Shown in pieces: positions 45,668 to 58,035 of a DNA stretch of 64,000 nt. This stretch comes from Zhengitettix transpicula. Lineage: Eukaryota > Arthropoda > Insecta > Orthoptera > Tetrigidae. Below the pieces are notes generated by a model that saw nothing but the letters and a program-made list of their open reading frames with translations, ran no database searches and was not told the DNA's origin. The DNA is taken from contig CM073590.1 of the NCBI GenBank assembly GCA_037074705.1, positions 236,952,101 through 237,016,100 on the forward strand. Reading direction: 5' to 3'. Every line of letters begins with the position of its first letter. Positions within the stretch are counted from its first letter, which is position 1. Position numbers and translations under genes: made by a program.

Positions 45668-46331
45668 AATTCTATATTAATCTTCAGTCAAGAAGTGATT
45701 TAACCTTCATCTAACTGTTCGTAGTTCCGTACATACTTTCGACCGCAAGTGCATTAATTTAAAGCTATAAAATACGTTGAATTTAATTACATTAGTCCCA
45801 ACAAACATACCTCCGAATTTCTTCTTAAATATACTCCTCGAGTACTGCAGGATATAATTGTCCCTCAGTCCTCAGACATCACGGAAGATTAAATTGATGA
45901 AATTCTTAGCTAGATTCACTATGTAAACAAATAGGCGCCATATTGGAGTCACTAATATGGCACGATTATTACCTTACATTTTTCGCAAGGATCGTAAAGT
46001 ATTTTCCTATTGGATTTTATTTACATTCAATGGATTATGTTATACTTTTTATTCAATAAAAATATTTCAGCTTTATTTCATTACGGGAAAAGGAACTATT
46101 TCCTTTGTTCGACGCGTAGTAACGTCTCTCTCTCTCTCGTGACGTCACGTTTTTCAATTATAATTCTTTCCACATTTATGCTAGGGGTTTTCTCACCCCC
46201 ACAGTACTGTTTCTCTAGTTTTGAAGAATATGTGTAGAAATTTTTGTTTCAATCTGTCCACGCGTTTAAATTTGTATAGAAATTAACGTAAATACATACA
46301 TACAAATATAAATAATTTTTTATTACATAGA
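45668..46331 (-). mobile_element. Short non-autonomous Helitron-like element, copy A3, 3' truncated
   Basis: On the minus strand it starts TCTATGTAATAAAAAATTAT (46331 leftwards), has the TATG tract and ACAAATTTAAACGCGTGGAC, and continues through the A1 interior to GATTAATATAGAATTAA near 45670. The last ~60 bp, including the GCCGGGC hairpin and CTAG end, are missing. Confidence 0.7.
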
Positions 46332-47321
46332 AATTGATCGACAAACTTGTCATCTTCTGTTTACTCTTCGAAAACAAATATATTACATTTTTACTATTTT
46401 CAAGATAATTAAAAACATGTATTGTGATCAAATAAATGGAGTATATTGTATGGAAAATTTTCTTAAAGTGACGTAATGAAGTATAAGCTATTTCATCTTT
46501 GTAATAAAATCTTTCCGGATGTCAGAGTTAAAGAATACTATAGAGAATTTTGTATATTTAAAATTTCAAATCAAAACATTGCCATTAAATTTTAAATACG
46601 AAATATTCTAAAAAAAGGTCCCAGAAAAATGGAATGTAAATTAAACTGTAAACTAACCTATTTGATTAAACAATAAGTCAGTATACATTCAGAGTGATAC
46701 AAATACTTAGAGCAGTAGCGTCATTATTTTCTTTTCCACGTCTCTTTGACATAAATTTTAATTTTTTTCAGTTTGATTGATTTGTGTTAGTTCACAAGTT
46801 ATTATTACACCTGACAAGTTCTGCAGTGTCAGTGCAAGCGTGGTGCTTTTTTATTTTTTTATCCCGTTTGTATATCACATATTTCACATAAACAAAATTT
46901 TTATTCAATATGTCCTCGTTTGATTTATCGCAACTTTAATTAAAATTTACAGCTGATGAATTCCATATTTTTATTTGCAAAGTGATCGTGATAAGAAGTG
47001 GAAACTCACATCACGGCCATTCAACTGTGGCTATTAGTCTGTATTCTCTTGTTTCCTGTTTGAATAACAGTTTGAGACCTTTTCATCGGATCAATATAGC
47101 ACCCACTCTTGTCATTAGCTGCTCTGCGTACACACACACACACACTTACACACTGTATCCATTCTAACCTTTTGTTTACGAGTGGTTTCAGATCAAATAT
47201 ACATAGAGTGAGGTAGTTTTAGTAACTATTACTGCAAGTCCTCAAAAAATTTAGTTAGTGTTTCTTAAATATAGAGAAATATGTCTTTCAGAAGTTTATT
47301 GATACACTCACCAATAAATAA

Positions 47322-47362
<41 letters not shown>

Positions 47363-47740
47363 TTCTGAGACATTAAAGGATTTTTTCCAGATGAAAATTA
47401 TATAATTGAGCATGCTTGTAATTTACGTCACGCATGGCGATCGCGATGACACCGCACTCTCACTCAACGCATCGTTAATACGACAGCAGCAAGCGCGGGC
47501 TGTGTTCAATATTCTGTACGTTACTCGCCTTTGTATTTATACATCTGTTTAACAAATATTTCTCAAAATGGTTCAATTTAAAAAAAATCAAGACACAAAA
47601 ATTATTTATAATTTCTAATGCGTTACTGGGATCACTGATTGCGAATATACAATTCCGGTTTGGTAGTTTCTTTTGCAAAAAAAAAAAAAACAGAATTTGA
47701 TTAAATTTTGAATCTTGATTTCAATGGAGGCGCTTCAGAC
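46332..47740. other. AT-rich DNA with microsatellites
   Basis: It contains (CA)n near 47128-47145, (TA)n at 47325-47360 and an A13 run near 47676. No gene is supported. Confidence 0.5.
47325..47360. repeat. (TA)n microsatellite
   Basis: About 15-18 TA units with one ACATA interruption at the start. Confidence 0.95.
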
Positions 47741-47750
47741 ACTAAACAGT

Positions 47751-48272
47751 CTTTTTTTTAGGGTAACAGGCTACACAACAGTAATCCACGGGGTAGCAAA
47801 TCCCATTAAATAGCATATATTAAAAAGAGGGTGCGGAAGAGGAAGGTAGCCAAGGGTTAACTAGGGCCCCCGGGCTATATTTTAAGGATTCTACCCGGCA
47901 TTCGCCTAAAAGTAATGCAGGAGAAACCCTAGAAAACCTACATCAGGTAGGTCGGGCATTTGGTACTTGTCCCACATCCTTCCGATGGCGGGAGAGGGGT
48001 TTGCTGAGGGGACGCAGCATTCCTTTCTCCAAGCCTCGACTAGTTTACGACGCAGCTGGCAGACTGTTCTAATGGGAACAGAGAACAACTCTTACCGTAT
48101 ATCCAAAGGCCTCTGACCCCTGGAACATACACCTCTCAATACAGGCCGAGGTGCTTCGGCTTGTGGGAACCTTAGTTCAAAAACGGAGAAAGAAGAAGGC
48201 ATCCCCAAAAGTAGTTGCCTCCATCTCTCCTACAAGGTACTACCTGCGAGTGAACAGCCCTCGCAGACGAAT
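47751..48272 (-). mobile_element. SINE-C retroposon, first of a tandem pair
   Basis: It lies between ACTAAACAGTCT at 47741-47752 and at 48273-48284, a ~12 bp target-site duplication. The T tract at the left is the A-tail on the minus strand. The hairpin is TGTTCT/GGAACA (48065-48080). Confidence 0.85.
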
Positions 48273-48282
48273 ACTAAACAGT

Positions 48283-48792
48283 CTTCTTTTTTAGGGCAAC
48301 AGACTACATGAGGGTGATACACATTGGGCAACTCCCCTTTAATAGCATAGGAAGGGATTTGAAAGCGGGGATGCGGAAGGGTAGAAGAAGGTAGCCAAGG
48401 GTTACTAGGGCCCCCGGGCTATAGTTTAAGGATTCTACCCGGCATTCGCCTAAAGAAATGCAGGGAAAATCCTAGAAAAGCCTGCATCAGGTAGGTCGGG
48501 CATTGGATACTTGTCCCACGCCCTTCCGATAGCGGGAGAGAACTTTTCTGTGGGGACGCAGAATTCCCTTCTCCGTGCCTCAACCAGTTTTGGAGGCAGC
48601 TGGCCGACTGTTCCAATGGGAACACTGAACATCTCTTACCGTATGCCCAAAGTCTCTCAATACAGGCCGCGTTTCCTCGGCTTGTGGGAACCTTAGTTCA
48701 AAACGGAGAGAGGAGAAGGCATCACCAAAAGTTGTTGCCTCCATCTCTCCTACAAGGTTCTGCCTGCGAGTGAACAGCCCTCGCAGGCGAAT
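48283..48792 (-). mobile_element. SINE-C retroposon, second of a tandem pair
   Basis: A third copy of ACTAAACAGTCT (48793-48804) bounds it. Both members of the pair end in CGAATACTAAACAG, so either a second insertion hit the first target duplication or the unit duplicated by unequal crossing-over. The hairpin is TGTTCC/GGAACA (48609-48624); the CCGAGG hairpin is lost. Confidence 0.85.
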
Positions 48793-48804
48793 ACTAAACA
48801 GTCT

Positions 48805-51589
48805 TTTCCTGATCAGATAAAATGTTTTCCCGGTGTAGTTTCTGAAGTAGGAATTCTTGGATTTACAAATGTCGCAGGCGAACCAGGGCGTGCGGTTTTA
48901 GAAAATTCGTGGAATTTCAACTCGTGTGGAAATCAGAGAACCTTTTTCTGTTTTCCCTCAGGATATTATAATTTAAACGTTGAAATAAAAATAATTGCTT
49001 ACTTAAAAAATAAAAATTTTTAGTAAATTGCAATTTAAATATATATTGTAATGACATAGTATTTGATTTCGATAAACTCTTCGTTTTATATTATATCATT
49101 TCCTTGTTTTACGTTAGTCTTTGTTTTAAAGTTCTTTCCGATATATTATTATAGGTCGTGAGATGTAGCGAGACGGACAAAGCGCTCAGTAAGAGAAGGG
49201 AAGAGATGTTGAGATGTATTGTCCGTAAGGGGGAATATGCCCTTGGAGATTATCTGACGTACCGCTACTATCATTCTTAAAAACATTTATTGAACTTTTA
49301 CGAACGGAATATACTGTCAGCGGCAAGGCCTTTTAAACAGCACCCTGGTACCTATCAAATTTTCGCTCTTACGGATGAGCTGTTTGGCTTACAATATATC
49401 CTGAAATGAACACCATATACATCCAAAAGCCCAGTTATTTAGGTGGATGGGACTATCAACTTAAAAAAAAGGGGGAAAGAAAAAAAGAGTTAAATTTTCT
49501 TCCGAAATAGGACGATGAACAACTGGAATAATTTACCTGTGGGCAACGTTATTGGAAGTCTAAGTGAATAAAATGAATTTAGAAATGAAAAAAAAAATAC
49601 GTCTGAATGAAAAGTAATAATCATAAATACATACAAAATAAGTGATAAAATATAAATACCACACACCGTATCTTGGATCCTTGTCCCCTTTCTTCAGGAG
49701 CTAATAAGAGACTAGAGCGACACAACTGCACTCGTCACTTGCCAAAAATCAAAAGCATCTGAAACGTTGTGTTGTATTATATTATTATTTGTCGGTATTT
49801 GGCTATTTTTCAAATTGTTAACATAAATTTAGATTTAAACCCCAAAAAAACGTAGCAAATAAAGTGAAGTGTTTTTTTCTCAACTAATAAAAATAATAAT
49901 ACAATTTAAAGTGAAGTAAAGAGTTAAACCAAGATAATTTCAGGAAACATTTCTTATTTTTCTTCAGAGTACAAATAATTTAAGGACAATGAATTTTTAT
50001 TGTTAGACTAAACTAGATTATAAGTAAGGTGTTCCGTATTTTCTTGAATCTGCCACCGGGCTATTTTCCAAATTGTACGTTATTAAACACATACTGTACA
50101 TATTTCCTTCCAGTATTGTTTTTTCTACATTACAATGTTTCCGTAACAAAGGTTAGTTTTAATGTTAGGCTAGAGAACGACTGCGCATCACATTTTGACA
50201 GAAATACTTATTACTCACAAGTGATACTTTTCTGCAATAACTGATCCAAGGAATAACAGGTTATGGGAAATAGCACATAAGATGTATGTAACCTGTCTAA
50301 GCGAATTATTCGACTTACTTAGTAGTTTTAAATAGAAAAAAAAGCGTTACGGTATTCTTTTAGAATTATTTTCCGTGTCATAGTTCAATTTTTCGTGAAG
50401 ATTTATTAAATAAAATGTTAATAATACTTATTGAACACCCTATATATTGTTTTCAGCATGACCCAGTAGTGTGATATTGGCAGATGGCAGAGCGCTGCAG
50501 TCCGGTCTTTAATTTACAGCACGTCCTGGCCTGCACATTCCTCCCCGCCTCGTCCCTCTAATCAAACAGCGGAACTCGCGTGAGCGAAATACGATCGACC
50601 AAGCGAAGCTACCCTCAACGACGAGGAAGGGGCAGGAACATTATCTCCAGCACATATCAGTGTAGACATGTTGTAATCCTTGCCCGTGTAACTGGGCCAC
50701 TGTCCACCAGAACACCAAGTGGTAATCCTCCGTGATATATTGGAAGCGGCAACCCTCAAACCACACTGTTTCCTCCCCTCTCTCTCTCTCTCTCGACCTC
50801 CTGTCCTCTCCCGCTCAATTACGTGCTTAAATGCATGACCTTTCCGATCCTCAAATCGGATGAGTAATGGTTAAAAATTATTCAGTACTATTAATTTACA
50901 ATTATGTAAATATGGAAAGGCTTAGCGACAGCTGGAAAGAAACATATACTGTTCCAAAAAACAAATAAATATATCTACCTAATTTTGGCTCAGTAATTCA
51001 TATTACACTTTCGGGTCACAGTCTCTTACTCTCCTCATTTAAAAACTTATAGAAAAATATATTTAGTAGCAAAAAATCTATTCTGTTTTTAAGAAGTACG
51101 GTTCCCTAATTTCACAATAAACAAAAAACCTAGACACAGCTTACAAGACAACCAATTAATAATAATAATCCTAATTAAACCTTTTCCTTGAAAACTGTTT
51201 TCTGAATTATTTTTCCTTTTCCAAAATTATAAAAAAAACGACTCCCAAGTACAAATAATACTAAAAAAAAATATTATAAACGTCTACGACGTTTACTTTC
51301 TTCAAAAAATAATAATAAATGACCCTCCACCCTTAATCCTATTCTGTTAAAGGTCCCTGTCCCTATAATGGCAAATGACTCAGGTCAATATAATATTTTA
51401 CTACTGACTATCGTCTTTAAGCTTCGATTTCCAACTGATATGTGATGGTAATTGTTTTACAATGATAATTAATAGAGAAATAATAGATGGATTCCTCATT
51501 TACTTCACCAAAGTATTTTATATATTTATTAATGTTCCCGTATTAGATAAATTGAATAGAACGAGACAAATACTGGCTCTGGGTAGGGA
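48805..51589. other. Gene-free stretch with a CpG-richer island
   Basis: Mostly AT-rich. A GC- and CpG-richer segment at about 50460-50830 (GCAGAGCGCTGCAGTCC, CGAAGCTACCCTCAACGACG) includes a TCTCTCTCTCTC run near 50778. It might be a promoter, but no TATA or linked coding exon is visible. Confidence 0.4.
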
Positions 51590-51944
51590 TTTTTATTTTT
51601 AGGGTGACAGGCTACTTGAGAATAATCCACGTGGTGGCAACTCCCCTTTAATAGCATAGGACTGGATTTGAAAGGGGGTATACGAAAGGGTAGAGGAAGA
51701 TAGTCAAAAATTAACTAGGGCCCCCGGGATATGTTTTGACGATACAACCCGGCATTCACCTAAAAGTGATGCAAGACAAGCTCTAGAAAGCCTGCATTAG
51801 GAAGGTCGGGCATTGGGTACTTCTCCCACGCCCTTACGATGGCGGGAGAGGGATTTTATGTGGGAACGCAGCATTCCCTTCTCCAATTAGAAGACATCTG
51901 GCCGACTGTTCCAATGGGAACAGAGAACAGCTCTTACGATATTT
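51590..51944 (-). mobile_element. SINE-C retroposon, 5' truncated
   Basis: It starts TTTTTATTTTTAGGGTGACAGG and stops shortly after the hairpin TGTTCC/GGAACA (51907-51922), losing the last third (the 5' end of the RNA). 5' truncation is typical of target-primed reverse transcription. Confidence 0.8.
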
Positions 51945-54129
51945 GAACAGGTGTTTAAAAAATGTGATACCGAATCTCACTGCAAGAATTTTTTTCGCGT
52001 GAGATCCCTTCACCCAGAATCTTGTTGACCATTTCAAATATTTCTCTGGCTGTTCCAATGGGCTGGAATTATGTAATATATAATCTTGTATGTTACTGAA
52101 ATAAAAATTATTGTCCAGTAGTTTTAATATCTGTTCTTTAACGCAGTAGTCAATGTTTAAAATAAAGAAAATTATAATGGAAATTATATCAAAGGAAGGG
52201 AATTCAATTAACATGATTATTCGACTGTAAATATTTTTTAATTCTTTTTAACAAGAGGCGTGGAGAATGCAAGCGAGCTGTTAAAATAAATCTGTAAACC
52301 ATTCTTACGAAAATTTTATACTAGAAAAATATACGATATAAATGAGAATTACTCTTCGAAAAGGTTATAAAGATAGTGGCCAGCCCCTGCGGTATTCAGC
52401 CCGAGAATAACTCAGATGTCTGGTGGGTTGCATTTCGTAAGGAGCACGCATTTATTTGTTTCCAGTGCTTTTTTACCATTTTCATTACCGTCGTCAGCCA
52501 CACAACCGGAGTTAGGTTCAATTCGCGATATATTACTAAAAATAGTATTAATGGATTAAACAAACCATGTGCGTGTTTTCAGAGACTTCTTAGTAGCTGT
52601 CGTTCTTCGCTCCATCATCCAATCCACGCACACTATATTAATAATATAAATTTCCGTACGGCAATAATTTATAATTTAGTACATGATTCAATTTTATGAA
52701 ATTAATTTAAGCATCACTTTTCATTTATGAGAACACATTCCGACGAGAAGTGGACTGACGAACCCGCGAGTTGTTAATTGACTACATGAAGGGTTGTTTA
52801 ATTAGTCCAGGAATCCTCGCAATATCACTCGTATCATATACCAATCAATAGGAAAATTAGTATACCACACACAGTGTAAAGTGTCGTTCCGATGCTCTGT
52901 TCTGTAGTAATTAATAGGCGGTGGCTGCAATCGCATCAAAGGGGAAGAGGTGGGAGGGTAGGTGAGGTAGAAGTTTCTATTATAATTACGGACAAACAAA
53001 CACAACTGACGGACAAAATCCAACCGCCACATATTCGATCCCTCGGTTAAAACAGAACGAGTCCACTCTGAGTCGTTGAGAACACTCGTGATAATTACAG
53101 ACGCTGTGCTGGAATAACAGAAACTAAGAGTACACACACACACACCTACACCTGCGCACGTATACTTAACACTTGTTAATGAACGAAAACAGGAAATGTT
53201 TTCATAGAAAACAAATGGTTAATTACATATAGCCATATACCATAAGAGGGCGTTCAAGTCACTTTCTGTTTATTTATAAATAGTTTCTTCTTTATGCAGG
53301 GAGTTTATGCAGGTACAAATAAAACTGAACGTTCAAAATTAAACAAAAAAGTAACACATGTTTGTAAATTATTATTCTACAATAAACTCAAAGAATTTCA
53401 AGACAGGCTATTAGCATAAAAAACACAAATTGAGTAATCAAAAAATCGTCAGTTTGTCACACAGGCGAATTATGAAATACAATTTCCATAACGAAATTTT
53501 TAATTGAAGTCAGTGTGGACCTTACATTAACAAATATAAAGAAAGATAAATTCTACAGTAAAAACGATAAAGGACTAATATTATGAATATTATAAATGAT
53601 TTAACCTCTTTTCAATGCAGTCACATACACAATTTTTATTTAAGTAATAATTTACAAAAAGGATAAATTTTAAAATCAATATAGTTTTATAAAAATAATA
53701 TAATTTCTATCAACATAAATGAAATTAAAAAATTGGATATCGTATAAATTATAATTTACGTTGAAGAATTTGCAATTATCTGCCTGCAATCGATATAATT
53801 GATTTAATGATATGAACAACACGACCAATTAGTCAGAACTTGGCCAATAAACACTAAATATGTTACACTATTTTCAACAAGAGGATGTCATATAACCATG
53901 TCACAAAAAGGTGGCCTAAGGAAATAGTTTAATTAAATTATCAGGTATTTAAATTTAATCTCTGTGACGTAATATATAAATATAGCCATTCACATAATTT
54001 AATTCCAATTATCTACTTAATAATTTCACATATGAAAATGATTAGAATAACCGCAAGTTCCTGACGGACTATTTTAAAATTTTGACGTTTTAATGTCATT
54101 TTACATTGAAATAAAATTTTTATATGAGA
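51945..54129. other. AT-rich DNA, no gene seen
   Basis: ORFs of 107-126 codons at 51834-52214, 52376-52699 and 52802-53143 have no domain and two overlap repeats or simple sequence ((CA)n near 53135). No support for coding. Confidence 0.45.
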
Positions 54130-54233
54130 CTGTACTACAAAAGGGATTAATAACGAAAAACAACCGAGATTGGAGTCAAATCCTGGGTTATGGATATCGC
54201 TGTTTAATTGTGGCAACCCGGGCACTCTACTAG
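54130..54233 (+). mobile_element. Helitron-like 3' terminal fragment
   Basis: ACAACCGAGATTGGAGTCAA, TGGGTTATGGATATCGCTG, then GGCAACCCGGGCACTCTA and CTAG at 54230-54233 followed by T. The last ~100 bp match the 3' end of the large Helitron-like family, including CTAG|T. Confidence 0.65.
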
Positions 54234-54696
54234 TTGAAGAATAAATATTAAAGTGGTAACTATTTTGATACTCTTCATAATTAACAATATAATAATCGTT
54301 TCATCAAAAATAAAAATATATAATATAAATTATAACATTAATTTCACAATAATTTCTGGTATATTACATAAGTTTGGTGTCGCATAAAATTGGTTGTTTG
54401 ACTGCAGTGGTCATCACGGGTCTTCTGCTAGTTAGAAAGAAGAAGTCGGAGCGTCTAATAACTGACTGTTGCAGCTGCTCAGTTTTCTGTAGTTGATTCA
54501 GTTGTATTCCGTGTTCAGAATGGTTGTTTTTCCTGTACTGTTGCTGGTCGTTGCTTCAATTAGACGCATCGTCTAGGTACACGGAGCGTTCAAGTCGTTG
54601 GCATTAGTCGTTTCCTTGTGTAGGAAGTTAAATACTTGGGATCCGAGACAATTATGTGCTTCAACAACGAAGTAACTTTTACAGTTCTTTAAGACA
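54234..54696. other. Spacer upstream of LINE relic
   Basis: No recognised domain. It could contain eroded LINE sequence. Confidence 0.35.
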
Positions 54697-55460
54697 GTGT
54701 TCAATTATTCCCGATCAGTGGATAGAGATGGATCCAAGACCGCTGCAGGAGTAGCGAGCGCGATCTACAGCAGTTGTGACCAGCGCACTACAACACTAAA
54801 TAACCTGTCATCGGCTGAAGTTCAAGCTCTCAGGAATAGGGATAAAAATATCTGTCTAGCATGGATCCCCGCGCATGGGGCAATACTTGGAAATCTCAGG
54901 GCCGACAAGTTGGCAAAAGTAGCATCCTAAACGATACACAACAGAGAAAACTAAATTCCGTGAAACGTGAAAGTTCTGTAAAGAAAAACTCGAAAACAGG
55001 TGGAAGGAGATGGAAGAACAACGGAATAATTCACAGTGAACTACAAACACACGACAATTCCCAAAACCATAAACGGAAGAAAAAAACAGGTGATGCTATT
55101 TAGAGTCTGAATCATCATTCATGCGTTCTTATTTTCAAGATCTACCCAACCAACCTGTGAAGAATGCAGTCAACCACTAACAATTCCCCATATACTCTTT
55201 CACTGCAGCAGACATGACATCAGAAGAGCTACAGTCGCAAAACGCTACATCTCAGACCTCTGGATTTCAACGACGTCATAAAATATATCGAGGAAGCAAA
55301 CCTAAGTGAACAAATATTGAAACCCAATTTATAATATTGTTAAGAATATCAATGAATGTAAATAATAAAGTATGTAAATTATTGTAAAAAACATACCAGT
55401 CGCCAATGACCACGATGTCGACGTGACCGTTATAAATTTCAATTTTTTTAAAAAATACAG
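54697..55460 (+). pseudogene. LINE 3' relic: RNase H domain and C-terminal zinc knuckle
   Basis: The first ORF carries DGSKTAAGVASAIYS (first catalytic Asp), SSAEVQAL (catalytic Glu) and then ICLAWIPAHGAILGNLRADK followed by LAKVA, the C-terminal W-P-x-H-x-x-I-x-G-N-x-x-A-D-x-L-A RNase H signature. The ~50 residues that normally separate the last two blocks, with the next catalytic Asp, are missing, so this RNase H is deleted internally. After frame breaks, PTCEECSQPLTIPHILFHC (55145-55205) gives a C-x2-C-x7-H-x4-C zinc motif, then RRATVAKRY and a stop. This order is that of I/Jockey-superfamily non-LTR retrotransposons with RNase H. The 3' part (GCCAATGACCACGATGTCGA, 55400) may be its UTR. 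Confidence 0.75.
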
Positions 55461-55765
55461 TGTTTCACCTTATAATTTTGACTAGTTTTTAGGGTAGACA
55501 AGCCAAAAGCTGGTACAGGCCTCAGGACTATTAATATGATACAAAATAAAACCCCGATTAAAGGCATCTTCATGATGATAGATCTGTGGAGAATGGAACT
55601 GAATTTAAGTGGTTTTAAGTGCGGCCGATCCCGCGAAGAAACTTGGCATCAAGTTCGCAATTGATATGTTTGCCAACTGGGTGGTCCTCCGTACCATCGT
55701 TGCATTGTCTCTCCTTAAAAAGCATTTTGTTGTCCTGAAATGTTTCCAATAGCACGCGTATACTT
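55461..55765. other. Short spacer
   Basis: Nothing recognised. Confidence 0.4.
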
Positions 55766-55779
55766 AAACATATAAGATT

Positions 55780-56336
55780 TTTTTAGGGCAACAGGCTACA
55801 TGAGCGTGATCCACATTGGGCAACTCCCCTTTAATAGCATAAAAAAGGATTTGAAAGGGGGGATGCGGAAGGCTAGAGGAAGGTAGTCAAGAGTTAACTA
55901 GGGACCCCAGGCTATTGTTTAAGGATCCTAACCGGCATTCGCCTCAGGAAATGCAGGGAAAACCCTAGAAAAACCTGCATCAGGTAGGTCGGGCATTGGG
56001 TACTTGTCCCACGCCCTTCCGATAGCGGGAGAGGAGTTTGCTGTGGGGACGCAGCATTCCCTTCTCCGTGCCTCGACCAGTTTAGGAGGCAGCTGGCCGA
56101 CTATTCCAATGGGAATAGCGGACAACTCTTACCGTATGCCCAAGGTCTGTGACCCCAGAACATACACCTCTCAGAACAGGCCGATGAGCCTCGGCTTGTG
56201 GGAACCTTAGTTCAAAAACGGAGAGGAAAAGGCATACCCAAAGGTAGCCCCTTCCAATCTCTCCTAAAATGTTCTGCCTGCGAGAGAACATCCCTCGCAG
56301 GTTACCTGCGAGAGAATCCTCTCGCTGGCTTCCATC
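55780..56336 (-). mobile_element. SINE-C retroposon with 14-bp target-site duplication
   Basis: AAACATATAAGATT flanks it exactly at 55766-55779 and 56337-56350. The left T tract is the A-tail. The element is full length and near consensus, with two GCGAG hairpins at its 5' end (56278-56325) and TATTCC/GGAATA at 56102-56117. It is the best evidence that the family moves by retroposition. Confidence 0.9.
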
Positions 56337-56350
56337 AAACATATAAGATT

Positions 56351-56552
56351 TTTTTTTTAGGGCATCAGGCTACATGAGGGTGATCCACATTGGGCAACTC
56401 TCATTTAATAGCATAGGAAAGGATTTGAAAGGGGGGATTCGGAAGGGTACAGGAAGGTAGCCAAGGGTTACTAGGGCCCCCGTGCTATATTTTAAGGATC
56501 CTACCCGGCATTCGCCTAAAGAAATGCAGGGAAAACCCTAGGAAAACCTGCA
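56351..56552 (-). mobile_element. SINE-C retroposon, 5' truncated, nested next to the previous copy
   Basis: A T tract directly follows the second target duplication, then AGGGCATCAGGCTACATGAG, and the copy breaks off at GGAAAACCTGCAATG. It lacks about 350 bp of the 5' part of the RNA. Confidence 0.8.
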
Positions 56553-58035
56553 ATGAAATTGGTAATCACGCTGTGAGAGATCAATATTTTTTTTTTGTAT
56601 AATTGAGAAGATGGAGAGGAAAACAAATGTAAAAAAGAAAAATACTTTTGCCAGGATAGAAAATTACCGTGGTAACTATACACAATTTATTACTTGATAA
56701 AGTTTCATAAATGGAAATAAAACAGCTTTCTGTTGAAATGATCCATGAAGCTGATTGAGCGTCCACTAATATTGGAAGAAAACATCCTACATGAAATGCA
56801 TAATCTTCTGCACGAGTGCTCATGGGTTTCCCGTTGTCTGCTGACCCCAGACCAAGGACATTACGAAATCGTGTTTGCAAATGTTACCGTGCACTCCGAA
56901 TGGCTTCTACCTTAGTTTCCTGGCTGCACACGGAACGTGGATCCATAATTACTCCCTAGAGACGAAATGGCAGCGGGTTGGCGAAGGCGAAAGAGCGATA
57001 TCACTCTTTTTTGTTGGCGGAAAAGCGCGCGATAGGATGAAGGGGACTTAAAATAGTAACGTCATCATTAGAATAGTAAAGCAGACTCTTTCCAACAAGC
57101 ACTTTTAATATTGACTCGAGATTAGTCCCAATATAATTAAAATTAATGTTTGTCAATACTAACGGGCCGACTAAAACAGAACTGCTGGGTTGAGAGAATT
57201 GGAGTCGAAGGAAGTTATATAACATGTTGCACCTAGCAGTTACACGGAGTTATCAGCCTTATGATTCATAACTATTTTTCGAACACGTCCATCAATCTGT
57301 CGCTGATGGAGCAGCGGCTTTCCTCCCGTGTTAAGACCAGCTCAGGTTCTTGGCAACTGTTTCTTACATCGTTAAGCTGGTGATGAAAGTAGACGGGAAT
57401 TGCGATCCTCGGGTGCCTGAAAATGTTTGGCCGCCGCTCGAAGCGTCGTTGCGAAACGTGGTGACTGACAAAAGGTTCCCTCTTTGAACTTTACCCAAAC
57501 CACGGCGAGTCAGAAACGCTCCGGATGCTGGACGGCGGTTGATGTAATACACAACTGGTATTCATTTGCTGTTCATTACCTCGATTTATGAATTAATTTA
57601 AAATCGACAACAAAATCTAACATTCTTGAAATATACAAATATATAATATGTGCCATGCAGATGTATCGCAGCTTAATAACTCCTGAAGATGCCCTAATGT
57701 ACGGACGAAACGTCATGTCCGTCTAACAATTATGTATGCGGAATTTGTAATTTGTCTATTCAACATTTTATTCTAAAGACTTTAGAATTAATATTCTTAT
57801 TATTCGAACATAATATGATTGAATTTCACTTTTTTGTTACGCAAAAATTAATTACCTCTCAACTTGAAGAAAATAGAAAATTATAGAAACACTATTTTAA
57901 CGAACTGATAATTAAAAGGATGACTAATGATATTCGTTTTCAATGTGACTGATAAAAAGTTTTCAATACCATATACATTGGTAAAGGAAAGAAGGAGACA
58001 AAGTAATTAAAAATTGAAACTTTATCTGACTTGTA
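56553..58035. other. Mixed-composition DNA, no gene confirmed
   Basis: Minus-strand ORFs of 62-99 codons have no recognised domain. At 57688-57725, CTCCTGAAGATGCCCTAATG and GGACGAAACGTCATGTCCG resemble the hairpin-containing tail that follows GIY-YIG ORFs in Penelope-like elements; this is tentative. Confidence 0.4.

Noticed and set aside
52376..53143. ORFs of 107 and 113 residues
   Set aside because: No motifs, no repeat or splice support; compatible with chance in this composition.
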